The notes under the pieces: generated by a model | What the model was told of the DNA's origin: nothing | The model's database searches: none | The model's input: the letters and a program-made list of their open reading frames with translations, nothing else | Shown: in pieces, positions 21,901 through 32,195 of the stretch | Layout of the letters: each line of letters opens with the position of its first letter | Numbering within the stretch: the first letter of the stretch is position 1 | Position numbers and translations under genes: made by a program | NCBI GenBank assembly: GCA_037349315.1 | Contig: JBAIAC010000004.1 | Span: 27,965,001 to 28,029,000, forward strand | Reading direction: 5' to 3' | Length of the DNA: 64,000 nucleotides | Source of the DNA: Chelydra serpentina | Lineage: Eukaryota > Chordata > Testudines > Chelydridae

Positions 21901-22858
21901 CACTAGCTCCCCTGAAATAAATCTTCATCTCGAAACTAACAATGTAGTATACTGCATAGATAGAATACACTACCAGCATTCTAAGGGGAAAAACAAACAA
22001 ACTTGTAAGACTGTAATAGTGCCAACTGGTGACTTCTGCTAGCATAAAGCTGGAATGTGATCTCCGTACTCCATGCATAATTCCTTTGACTTCAGTTGAA
22101 CTGCAGAAGAGTCAAGTGCCAATCAGTGGAATAAAGTGTCAGAATCTGCCCAATAATAAACAATAGCTGGGGCAGGAAGCAAAAAAATTCTGACATTTCC
22201 TGGCTTTTTCATGCTTGATTGTTGTGGAGCCTGAGCGACATATGACTTAAAATGCAGTTCTGAAAAGTGGCCATAAAAATGGCATCGTGGGGTTCTATAT
22301 TTTGTTATGTTACCATGATTCCTAATAAAATTTGGTCAGTTTATATGTAAAAAGTTGTGTTTATTTCCTAGCTGCCACCCTGCCAAGTCCAACCAGCTCT
22401 CTGAAAGGCTTTGAATCTCATACCTCATCTATAGCTGCAGGGCCTTATTTAAACCATTTATAATCCCATTGTCTTCAAATGTAGTTGGGGATGTGCAGGT
22501 GCGTGTGCTTAAAGGCTAACAGGATTGAACAGGCAGACGTAGCTGAAGGCAGAGTATTTATTAAGTGATGATGTGTAATACAGAAAGAGCACCACTGGAC
22601 TCTCAGAGCACCGGCTGAGTTTGCGGGGCTGGCAGGCAGGGAAGAGTATATTTTTATATATGAACTCTGCAGATTTGATCAGGAATCCATGAAACAAAAG
22701 TCTAGTGCCCCACAATGCCATTTCGTACACAGCCACTTTTCAGAGCAAACCTGCACTTTAAAGGCCTGAGCTGGTAAAATGTGGTGAAAATAGCTTGCTC
22801 TTTGCAGCATCCTTATAGGTGGAGGAATTAGGGAGACGGCTGGATACATGTATCCAGC

Positions 22859-23163
22859 CATGTCTGCACTGCAAATGCCCGCCGTGCAATGAGTTTCAGA
22901 GCCTGGGTTTCAGAACTGACTCTGGCTTACGAGATTCACGCTACAGGGCTAGAAATAGCAGTGTATGTGTTCCTTTTCAGGCTGCAGCCTGGGCTCTGAG
23001 ACTGACTCCTCTTGCTGGGTTTCTGAGCCCGGGCTCAAGCCCGAGAGGGAATGTTGACACTGCTATTTTTTGCCCTGCAGCACATGTCCTGAAAGCCTAA
23101 GTCAGTTGACCTGGGCTCTGAGACTCACTGCCATGAGGTTTTTTTTGCAGTGTAGATGTAGCC
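22859..23163. mobile_element. non-autonomous DNA transposon, 'gtctacact' class
   Basis: The ends CATGTCTGCACTGCAAA and TTTTGCAGTGTAGATG are imperfect inverted repeats. Internal 'gggctctgagac' blocks recur, as in the element at 8,906. No clear target duplication and no coding capacity. Confidence 0.6.
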
Positions 23164-23407
23164 TATCTGCTAATGTAATAGTCCCAGTGGAAACTTTTGC
23201 ACTCAGGAATATTTTGTGGATTTGGGAAAATCCCAGGAAGATTTTGTTTTAATAAAACACTTTTTTTTGGCAGTTTTGGGACAGATATAATCTGGTTTCC
23301 ATTTGTTTCCTGAATATTAAAGGGGAACAGTCCTCATTCCACTCAGAGCAGCAGAGTTAAATTGAAGAGAAAAAAAAATCACCTCTTCCCAAGAATAAAT
23401 CTACATG

Positions 23408-23577
23408 GAGTGGTTTGAGCATTGGCCTGCTAAACCCAGGGTTGTGAGTTCAATCCTTGAGGGGGCCATTTGAGGATCTGGGGCAAAAATTGGGGATTGG
23501 TCCTGCTTTGAGCAGGGGGTTGGACTAGATGACCTCCTAAGGTCCCTTCCAACCCTGATATTCTATGATTCTATGGA
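23408..23577 (+). repeat. tRNA-derived SINE with CR1-like tail
   Basis: The tRNA-like head has its 5' end and A box damaged (only GGTTTGAGC remains) but keeps a B box, GTGAGTTCAATCC. A unique middle follows, then a CR1 3' tail (GGACTAGATGACCTCCTAAG ... ATTCTATGATTCTATG). This organisation is that of the tortoise Pol III/SINE, which uses CR1 machinery. Pol III activity is unlikely in this copy. Confidence 0.88.
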
Positions 23578-24067
23578 AATTCATTGGACATCATCTTTTG
23601 AAATGTCAGAAAAACACGAAGAGCAAATGGGCAAAGTTTCTTTTTAATGTTTCTTTTTATAACATCAAATTCTGCTTTTCGTTTCCATAAATCTGGAGTA
23701 AATCCACTTCAGGCGGAGTAACGCCAGAGGTACACTGATGAGCTGGGAAAATAATTTTGTCCCACATCAGAAAGAATGCAGCAAATGGGCAATTGCTTCA
23801 TCTAAAACAATAGCAGATATTGCAGTATTTATTGGCATGCATATTATGTGTCTTTTCAATTAGCTTGCCTATGTCATGCCATTCTATAAGTGTATCGTCA
23901 CTGCAATGCAGTTGCCATGCCTTTCCCTCCACGGACATGCATGTCATATTTTGAAATCCCTATCACTTTCTTATTAGCTAAGTCTCCCAATGACAAGTAG
24001 CATGACTCTGTGCAGTGTCTTTCAAAGGAGTTATGTGGTCTTTGACATGAGCGGTGTGTATCGCAGG

Positions 24068-24334
24068 CCAGGGGAGGCCGAGCCTCCCCAAACAGTCCTG
24101 CATGGCCCCACCCGCACTCTGCTCCCAGGCCCCCTTCTGGGCTGGGGGAGCTGGGGACTGGCCACCTGCCCGGTGCTGCGGGAGCTGGGGACCAGCAGCC
24201 CGCCTGCCCAGTGCTCCGGGGCTGGGGGCAGGCAGCCCCGGGGCTGGGGGAGCTAGGGGCCACGCCGCCCACCTGGTGCGCTGGCTGGGGGAACTAGGCG
24301 CCAAACCCCCATCTGGCGCTCCTGGGCTGGGGGC
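24068..24334. mobile_element. left part of a GC-rich element split by the hAT insertion
   Basis: It starts AGGGGAGGCCGAGCCTCCCC at 24069. The sequence continues across the inserted hAT element at 28,036, ending near 28,200 with GGGGGCTAGCCTCCCC, a roughly inverted terminus. It is therefore the host of the 3.7-kb insertion and older than it. Confidence 0.6.
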
Positions 24335-24618
24335 CAGGGCCGGCCCACAACATTTTGGCACCTGAGGCGGGGAGCTCAAATGATGCCCCCATGCCCCTTA
24401 CCTTGGGCCAAAACTTTGAAAGGTCTCAATTCTGCCTTTTTCCTGTTCTACTCCTCTCATGGTATTGCTCTGCTACCTACCCCAATAAAGGAGAACTAAC
24501 AACTTAAAAAGCCTTGTTCAAAAATTTTAAGTAACACTTAACTTTTAAACGCCTGAACAGCAAATGTAACTTTTCTTGTCTGCATAGTAAACACTGGCAT
24601 TTTTATATGTTTGAATAA

Positions 24619-27525
24619 TCAAAGTGGTGCTTTCCATGCCTTCTTGGTTGCAAAGATTTGAACTTCTTCCTGAAGGTCCACAGTCTGGGCCAGCTCATGC
24701 TCTGTTGAGATGGTTGCAAGCCCAACCAGCCTCTCCTGTGTCATTGTGGAGCGTAGATGTGTTTTTATTAACTTCAGCTTGGAGAAGCTGCGTTCTCCAC
24801 TGGCAACTGTTACAGGAAGTGTTAGAAGTAAGTGCAGAGCAACAAAAGCATTTGGAAAGAGGGTGGTCATCTTATTTGTGCACATGTATTCCACAGCCTT
24901 TGGAGTTGATCCTGCTGAAATGTTTCTTGAAAGGGCTTTCAGTTTGTCACCTAAATCACTCGCATCAATATCGCACATGTCATCATGTGTCAACCCTGTC
25001 TCTAGTGTCCTGCATTGCTGGTGTAGGTCTTCTTCTGGTATAGTGAGGAGTTTTGGAATATCATACAACATCCCAAATATACTACTGTGTTCCTTGAGCT
25101 GCATGAAACTGACTGACTGTATTGCACAATCTAGCACCTGGTTAAAGAATTCAACGTTGAATTGTTGTTTGGGGTCTCTTATGGCAGTGTTTCCCAAACT
25201 TGGGATGCCGCTTGTCCAGGGAAAGCCCCGGCACATCCGGCCAGTTTATTTACCTGCCATGTCCGCAGGTTCGGCGGATCGCGGCTCCCACTGGCTGCGG
25301 TTTGCTGTGCCCGGCCAATGGGGGCTGCGGGATGCGGCGCTGGCCGAGGGACGTACTGGCCACCCTTCCCGCAGCCCCCATTGGCCGGGCACAGCAAACT
25401 GCGGCCAGTGGGAGCTGCGATCCGCCAAACCTGCGGACGCGGCAGGTAAATAAACCGGCTTGGCACGCCAGGGGCTTTCCTTGGACAAGAGGCGTCCCAA
25501 GTTTGGGAAACACTGTTTTATGGGATTATCCCATGTGTCGTAATAAAAGTGTCTTCTTCTTCGGTGACTCTTGTATTCTTGAATGGGTGGGAAAATAGCT
25601 TCAGTGTGAAGTTCCTCTGCCAACTTCTGTGCACTCTTCAAAATGTTTTGAAATCTCTCATCTGACCGGTAAGACTGTAGGTATGACTTTGCTTTGTCCT
25701 GTTGTTCCATTGCTCCAGATAGTTCAAGGTCAACACCTTGGAGTCTCTTGCTTACAACATTTATTTCAAACAGTATGTCATGCCACAACACTAAGCTACA
25801 CAGAAATTTGAAGTTATGTATGTTTCTGGTGATTCCATTTCCCTCTGCCACTGTTCTCCCATGAACAGTTCCTGTCATAGCATTATTCTCCATAATGGCA
25901 ACTATGGCATCATCTATCTTCCCAATTGGGTGTTTGATAGGCTTTATCGCCTCCACTCGACTTTCCCATCGTGTGGCGCTCAGTGGTTTCAGTGGATATT
26001 CCTAGATGTTGCTTCAAAATTTGCCATCGATGAGTTGATGCAGAGAAAAATACATAGCTGCTTTGAATTACATTAAAAAATTCAGCAGCCTCACTAGAAG
26101 CTGATGCTGCATCACTGACTACCAAGTTCAATGAATGAGAACTGCATGGGACAAAAAAAGCTCGAGGGTTTAACTCTCGGATCCGTGTCTACACTCCTCT
26201 GTTCTTTCCTCTCAAGTTGGCACCATTATCGTAGCCCTGACCTCTCATGTCAGCTATCGCAATTCATGTATCTTCCAGCTTTTTAAGAAGCACATTTGTC
26301 ATACCAGCTCCTGTAGTATTATCAATGTCAATAAATTCTAGAAAATGCTCTCTGACAGTCACCATTGCGGGACATTTTCACTAGGTTCTGTTGTTGTTAC
26401 AAAATGCACCATTAAAGTCATTTGTTCCGTATAGCTGATGTCAGGTGTGCAGTCCAGAATACCAGAGTAATATCTTGCTGACTTCAGATCTGCCACAATC
26501 TTCTGTTTGACTTTTGTTGCCAGTAATTGAATGATCTCATTTTGAATTGTTTTTCCAAGGTAGTGGTGTGTGTACTTTTCTTGGATGGTGACTCTTCTTA
26601 GATGCTCCTGGAGTACAGCATCAAACTCAGCCATCAGCTCCACAATTTTAAGGAAGTTTACATTGTTTGGCACATACAGCTGATCTGAAGTGCCATGTAG
26701 TGCTAGGTTTTGGGTAGCAAGCATTCTCACAATGACAATGAGCCTTTTCAGAACATTTTGCCAGTAAAGAGACTCTGATGCAATCTCCTCTCGATGCTGA
26801 TCATCTTTGATGGCCTTTAACCTTAGTCTCATCTCCAGCTCTTTCCACCTATGGAATGCTCTCTGGTGATTTGCTGCCTTCTCATGGCATGCCAGATTTC
26901 TAGCCAGATTTTTCTAGTTCTTTGTTCCTGTAGAACCCAATGTGGCGGGAACATTAGACTGGAAGAGTTTGCAACAAAAACAGTATGCAGCATTCTGGGT
27001 TTTTGAGTACATAAGCCATGGCCTCTCTGCTTTGTCACCATTGGGGATTTCATGCCAGTAATGTGTTGGATGGAACTTTCTATTTTCATTGTCTTTGGGG
27101 AACATGAAGTTTTTCACTTGCTGTGGCCCATGCAGTACAAGGAAGTCCCTCAGGCTACTGCTCAAGTGGGTCCACAGTCCTGGATCATCTAGACTTAAGG
27201 AACTAAACTCAGCAGCAGCTGTTTCTTGTGCCTCCATCACACTCTTCTCTGATCTACACTTTTCTTCGGGAATGTGCATGGTTACATCCATTTGAGACGG
27301 AGATATGGATGCTGCAGTAGCTGCCAGGTCACCTGCACTCTGACTAACTGGAAGATCGGGCATCTCTTCACCACTCACATCCTCACTGGGGCCGGAAGGC
27401 TCACCGTGAACATTTGTGTCTATGTATCTCAGGAGAGCTCCTTCCTGCTTAGATAGAAAAGCTTCCTTTGCTTTCTTTCTTTTTCTGAATGCTGCCCCAG
27501 AGGGACGTTTTCTTCTTTCACTCAT
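24619..27525 (-). pseudogene. hAT transposase, ZMYM/TTF-finger type, broken
   Basis: Reading from 27525 leftward, there is a basic N-terminus (MSERRKRPSG, then KRKKAK). A TTF-type zinc-finger region follows (RPWLMYSKTQNAAYCFCCKL). The catalytic region includes YSGILDCTPDISYTEQMTL, and RGQGYDNGAN (in another frame) is the nucleic-acid-binding loop region. The C-terminal dimerisation region contains TVASGERSFSKLKLIKTHLR near 24,750. Such proteins resemble the hAT-derived ZMYM family. Lesions: an in-frame TAG at 26911-26913, a frameshift near 26,360, stops near 26,270 and 26,200, a frameshift near 25,960, and the MITE at 25,185-25,515. Both sides of the MITE are in the same family frame, so it split a continuous exon. 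No host function is indicated. Confidence 0.9.
25185..25515. mobile_element. hAT-type MITE inserted in the transposase pseudogene
   Basis: The termini CAGTGTTTCCCAAACTTGGG and CCCAAGTTTGGGAAACACTG are perfect inverted repeats. Target duplications TCTTATGG (25177-25184) and TTTTATGG (25516-25523) differ at one base. The interior is a long imperfect palindrome: the 'gcggctcccactgg' and 'cccattggccgggcacagc' blocks occur in both orientations. Because it interrupts an older hAT copy, it gives the order of two transposition waves. Confidence 0.95.
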
Positions 27526-27539
27526 GAATGCTGTTCTGT

Positions 27540-27950
27540 GCCAGCTATAGTGGCTCTCAACACTCAGTTGAAAGGGACAAATAAGCAGGCTGGTAGCAAG
27601 GCCTGAGTGAGGGAAGATATCAGCATCTTAAGGGCCTAACTGGCTCCTACTACTTCAGTTGACTGCCTGTTCTCCTCAAGTGGGTTCAGGGAAGCAGCAG
27701 GAAACAGGAAGCTCCCTGAGAAGCTGGTGTTAATCAGTCCAGGCTCCTGGGGGTGCTAGAGAGGTACATAAGAGGCTCCTCCTCTTCTCTCTCCCTGCAG
27801 CTCCTGCTGCTTTCTCTTATTCCCCCTCACCTTTTCTCCTGCCTGCCTGTTATGTCTCTCGTGCCCTCCTTCCTCCAGCACAGCACTCCACCATCTGTAT
27901 GCATCTAGAGCAGAGAGAATACATATGCACCAGCAGCAGACACAATTTTC
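27540..27950. other. 5' leader region of the hAT element, non-coding
   Basis: Pyrimidine-rich sequence lies between the transposase start and the right terminus of the element. It probably contained the element's promoter, but no specific motif could be named. Confidence 0.4.
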
Positions 27951-28035
27951 TACACTCTGGGTCCTAGTGGCGCCCCCCTACAGTCTGGCACCTGAGGCGA
28001 CCGCCTCAGTTCGCCTCATGGTAAGGCCAGCCGTG

Positions 28036-28212
28036 CTGGGGGCCTCACCTCCCACCCATCAGACATTCTCGGGCTGGGGTGCTCGGAAGGCCCAGGGCTG
28101 GGATAGGGTGGCTGGTGGCCATGGGGTAGGGGGTGCCTCTGGGCTCCAGTGCAGGTGGGGTCTTGGGCAGAAGATGTGGGGCCGGGGGCTAGCCTCCCCG
28201 GGCCAGCGGTTC
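28036..28212. mobile_element. right part of the GC-rich element split by the hAT insertion
   Basis: It continues the sequence interrupted at 24,334, beginning with the second CTGGGGGC target copy. It ends near GGGGGCTAGCCTCCCC, the approximate inverse of the left end at 24,069. Confidence 0.55.
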
Positions 28213-28316
28213 ACAGGCTGCTCATGATCTTTGATCTTTTTACAATGCCGCATTTTAGGAATACATTTTGTTTGGGATAATCTTCCATGGAAAGATCCTT
28301 TGGATTATCTATTGTG

Positions 28317-28720
28317 ACTAGGGATGTCAATTAATCTCAGTTAACTCAAGCGATTAACTCAAAACAAATTAACTCGTTTAAAAAAATGTATCGCAATTAA
28401 TTGCAGGTTTAATTGCACTGTTAAACAATAATAGAATATCAATTCAAATTTATTTTAAATATTTTTGGATATTTTTTTACATTTTCAAACATATTGATTT
28501 CAATTACAGCGCAGAATATAAAGTGTACCGTGCTCACTTTATATTATTATTTTTCATTACAAATATTCGCACTGTAAATGTCAAGTTGTGTAATATTTGA
28601 ACTTATTTTTAAATTTCTTTTTCCCTTTGGCAACCCCAAGTGAAATTAATTGTGATCGGTAATTTCTGACACCTGAAAATATAATAATTTTTGAAGGGAC
28701 TAATACAGTGAATCATACCT
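28317..28720. mobile_element. terminal fragment of a 'taatcgcgattaa' DNA transposon
   Basis: It starts TAGGGATGTCAATTAATC and continues with repeated 'gattaa' blocks and 'taatagaatatcaattcaaa'. This matches the left end of the element at 56,938 (TAGGGCTGTCGATTAATC). No coding part remains and the other end was not found. Confidence 0.65.
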
Positions 28721-29124
28721 TGGATTGGAGTTCTGCAAATGTTTGTCCTGTAAATTGAAGCAGTTTGATATATGGATGGTTTCATTCAAATTAAAAAATA
28801 TTTTTCCTGCTTGAACACCTTCCGTGGCAAGTTTAGCTTGGAGCAAAGTTTTTTATGGCCTGAAGATCAGAATATATAATGTAATGAAAATGCCAACTGC
28901 CCCTTAACTGTGTTGACAAAACAGGTGCTGCCCGTTCCTTGAATTGCAGGCTCCATGTCATCCTCTATATTTCAGTGTTTCAAGGAGAGTTTCCTGCCTT
29001 TCCACTCTCCAGAATGTGTAATACTTAATTTTCTATCTTAGAGTAGCAACATTGACATGAGACAGTATGATCATTAAGAGCGACAAAGGGTTTTGTAGCA
29101 CCTTATAGACTAACAGATATATTG

Positions 29125-29162
29125 GAGCATAAGCTTTCGTGGGCGAAGACCCACTTTGTCAG
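29125..29162 (-). ncRNA. decayed hammerhead-like motif, left arm of the fold-back
   Basis: On the minus strand CTGACAA replaces CTGACGA (G8 to A). Stem II GTGGGT with GCCCAC is present, and GAAA, GC-TTAT-GC and the TC cleavage site are intact. The single core change fits CpG decay. Confidence 0.45.
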
Positions 29163-29283
29163 ATGCATGTGGTGGAAATTTCCAGAGGCAGGTATAAATA
29201 TGCAGGCAAGAAACCTGAAATCATCAAACCTGATTCTTGCCTGCATATTTATACCTGCCTCTGGAAATTTCCACCACATGCGT

Positions 29284-29321
29284 CTGACGAAGTGGGTCTT
29301 CGCCCACAAAAGCTTATGCTC
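29284..29321 (+). ncRNA. decayed hammerhead-like motif, right arm of the fold-back
   Basis: CTGACGA (29284-29290) is intact. AAAA replaces GAAA at 29308-29311. Stem II, stem III and the TC site (29320-29321) are kept. The lesion differs from that in the left arm, so each arm preserves what the other lost. Confidence 0.45.
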
Positions 29322-30146
29322 CAATATATCTGTTAGTCCATAAGGTGCTACAAGACCCTTTGTCGCTCTTGCAGATCCAGACTGAGACGGCTACTACCCC
29401 TCTGATACTTGACAGTATGATCATTGGCATTTCATGTTATTGACAAGTAAAGTGGCAACTGAAAATTACTGGTTAATTTTTTTTTAAAATCCTTACTATA
29501 AATCCAAGTTGTTGTAGTATCATAGATCCAACTATTCAGGTTTCAAAGGAAGAGAAAAATCAGACCTAACTATTTAGAGGCTTCTAAAGTGCATGCAAAG
29601 TGTCTTTGTTCTATAAATCATAATACAGACGTTTTAAGGTCATTGTCTTCCAGCAAGTGCTGTATCTCCTATTGCAAAGGATGAATCTCAACTCTCCAGC
29701 CAGAGAAAGCACGTGGGCCTGATTCTATATGGCTGTGCACCTTGTGTAGTTCCTTAAACCTGTGCAGAAGAAACGCAAAGTGAATGTAGACTCTAGCCAT
29801 TTCAGTATGGTAGGATTTTACATCCACTTTGCACTCCCTGGGCACGTTTGTTAGTGCAACCCACGTGCAAGGCAATGGAGAATCAGGCCCTTTGTTCAGT
29901 TGGCCCAAGATGTTATACTGTCATCTTGTCACTGATCTAGGTGAAGTACTGATTCTTGCTATCCTCAGAACAGTGTAATTTTTATTTACTTTTGGGAGTG
30001 GAGAGGGGGTGGGCTGAGAGTTGTGAAGAGAGAAATTTTGGAAGCATTATTTTTAAATAGCAGCTGTTTAAATGCTGCAACCTTAGCAGATATGGGATAT
30101 TGGGCAGAGTCGAGGCGAGAACAGGAAAAGGCGCAAGATAAAAGCA

Positions 30147-30326
30147 AATCATAGAATATCAGGGTTGGAAGGGACCTTAGGAGGTCATCTAGTCCAACCC
30201 CCTGCTCAAAGCAGGACCAATCCAAAATTTTTGCCCCAGATCCCTAAATGGCCCCCTCAAGGATTGAACTCACAGCCCTGGGTTTAGCAGGCTAATGCTC
30301 AAACCACTGAGCTATCCCTCCCCCCA
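30147..30326 (-). repeat. tRNA-derived SINE with CR1-like tail (antisense), complete head
   Basis: The minus strand reads a canonical A box TAGCTCAGTGG and B box GAGTTCAATCC in a tRNA-like head. The middle 'aggatctggggcaaaaa'-type segment and the CR1 tail ending AATATTCTATGATT follow. It is a better-preserved partner of the copy at 23,408. The internal Pol III promoter boxes are intact by sequence, so transcription is conceivable but unproven. Confidence 0.92.
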
Positions 30327-31944
30327 AATTGGCACATGAATATTACCATCATATAAGTGGTTTAAAATGTATACAAACACATGGGTGCCTTTTTAAATTA
30401 GAGCATGAAAATATCAGGGATCTATCGGTGGAACTCCCAGACAGTAGAACCCCCTGTCTTTTCGGTACTCAGATGGTTTTAAGCTAGATTTTTAACCAAC
30501 TGCACTATGGGATGAAGGTTGGTCTTGTGGTGAAGCCACTAGCCTTGGATTCTTAAGACCCAAGTTCAGTGGGTAGGGCTGTCTTTCAGAGACACCACGG
30601 CCCAAGGTCAAAAAATGGGATTTTTCCTCATTGAAAATGTTGATGAAAACTTTTTTTTTCCATTTTCATCTAAATTTTCCACTGGAAAATGTGTTTTGGG
30701 TCGAAATCTGAATAACAAAAAAAAGTTTGATTTGCATGTGCTGCTACAGTGCCTCGTGGGAGTTGTAGTTTAGTTGCCTCAAGCTCCTATTCTCCTCTAT
30801 ATGCTGGGCTCTCTGATCAGGCTACATCTCCCATAATGCACCACCATCTTCTCTCTTGGAAAGGGAGGTGGTACATTGTAGGAATCCCTAACCATGTTGC
30901 CTTATGAAGGACACTCCTGGAGAACGTGGGCAGTGAACTTAGGTCTCGAGAGTCCTGGGTTAGCATCTTCATAACAAGACCACCTTTCATCCCATGGTGC
31001 ACTCATTTAAATAAGATTGCTTCAGTAAGGTGAACCCAGGCTGGTGAGGAGGGTGTGACTTATATAGTGTGTAAAGATTTAGGATGCACCAATAGATCCA
31101 GCAGTCTATTTGGATGAATATTGCCTGTGGTTTTCCACATGAATCTCTTGCTTGGTGGCTTGCCTAGTTTCGTATTCTATGGTGGAGGATTTTTCTATTA
31201 TACTTTATAAAAATTAGCAATGAGAATTAAATTCTTTCCACTCCTGGCAACGCTGTATAACAGGGAAAGAAAACACTACTTATTTCTTCTGTATTTATAA
31301 GAAGCACTTCAGATCATATAACTCACCGATGTGTAAATCAGATGCTCAGGTATGGTGGGGAGTGTGTGCTTTCTTCATGTCTTTGGGTACGTTAGTTCTT
31401 GTTGAACTTAGCTGGTGTGAGGATGAGTGTTATCTAACGATCATGCTAGTATCTTGAAAATGGCACCACCAAGTCTAGGAGTATTCTAGCTTGAAAGGCC
31501 TTGGGAAGAAGACAAAACAAGAAGCTAAGTGTAAGATCATTTTAAACGTGTTGCAATACTTGTGTAAATGAACCATCTGTGCCTGGATGCTGTACATTGA
31601 GACTCTTTTAGCAGCTTGTCATAATTAGCATTGCAACTTGTCACTTGAAAGGGACACCAACGACTTAAAAAACCCACTCTGTCCAAAGTTGTTTTACCTA
31701 CTGTTACAGGTAACGCTTGAGATGACTGTAACTGAAAGAGATTAGAGAAGAAAAATAAATCATCTCCCCTGCTCTGGCCCATATGTACAACTGAAGCAGC
31801 CTATAGGGGCCAGACAGGAGCTTCAAGGCATCAGGAGAGAATTTCCCCAGTGCAGGAGCAGCATAGGACTGATGTGAGTTCTAGGGAACTCTGAGAAAAT
31901 TTTATATGGTAAGATAGAGCAGTCTGTGGGGCTGCTCTTACTTA

Positions 31945-32195
31945 GGGCTTGTCTACACTGGCACTTTACAGCGCTGCAACTTTCTTGCTCAGGAGTGTGA
32001 AAAAACAACCCCTCGAGTGCTGCAAGTTTCACTGCCAGTATAGACAGTGCACCAGCGCTCCCAGCTCCCAGTGAGGGGTATGGCTCCCAGCGCTGGTAGC
32101 TATGCCCCTCATGGAGGTGGTTTTTTTAGAGCCGTGACTACACAAGCCACATTAAAGCGCTGCCGCGGGAGCGCTTTGCCTGTGAAGATGTGCCC
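31945..32195. mobile_element. PIF/Harbinger-like non-autonomous element
   Basis: The termini GGGCTTGTCTACAC and GTGAAGATGTGCCC are imperfect inverted repeats. They are flanked by TTA on both sides (31942-31944 and 32196-32198), the 3-bp target length of PIF/Harbinger elements. Internal 'agcgct' blocks are repeated in both orientations. Confidence 0.75.

Larger units (their letters stand above)
24335..28035 (-). mobile_element. full-length hAT transposon, autonomous structure, inactivated
   Basis: The left terminus CAGGGCCGGCC and the complement of the right terminus, CACGGCTGGCC, match at 9 of 11 positions. CACCTGAGGCGG-type sequence continues inside both ends. The flanks CTGGGGGC (24327-24334) and CTGGGGGC (28036-28043) form a perfect 8-bp target duplication. 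Inside is a minus-strand transposase remnant. A 331-bp MITE at 25,185-25,515 was acquired later. The length is typical of single-gene hAT elements. Confidence 0.92.
29076..29410. mobile_element. double-headed Penelope-like fold-back with 15-bp target duplication
   Basis: Two inverted copies of a Penelope-like 3' end (about 29,076-29,212 and 29,230-29,375) face each other around a short spacer. Each carries a hammerhead-like motif. The right copy continues to the family 3' end (GAGACGGCTACTACCCCTCT). The whole is bracketed by GACAGTATGATCATT at 29061-29075 and 29411-29425, a perfect 15-bp duplication. It therefore entered as one unit. Confidence 0.9.

Noticed and set aside
24619..27525. Possible domesticated ZMYM-like host gene
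   Set aside because: Stops, frameshifts and a MITE break the frame, and the element keeps both termini and a target duplication. It is a dead transposon, not a host gene.
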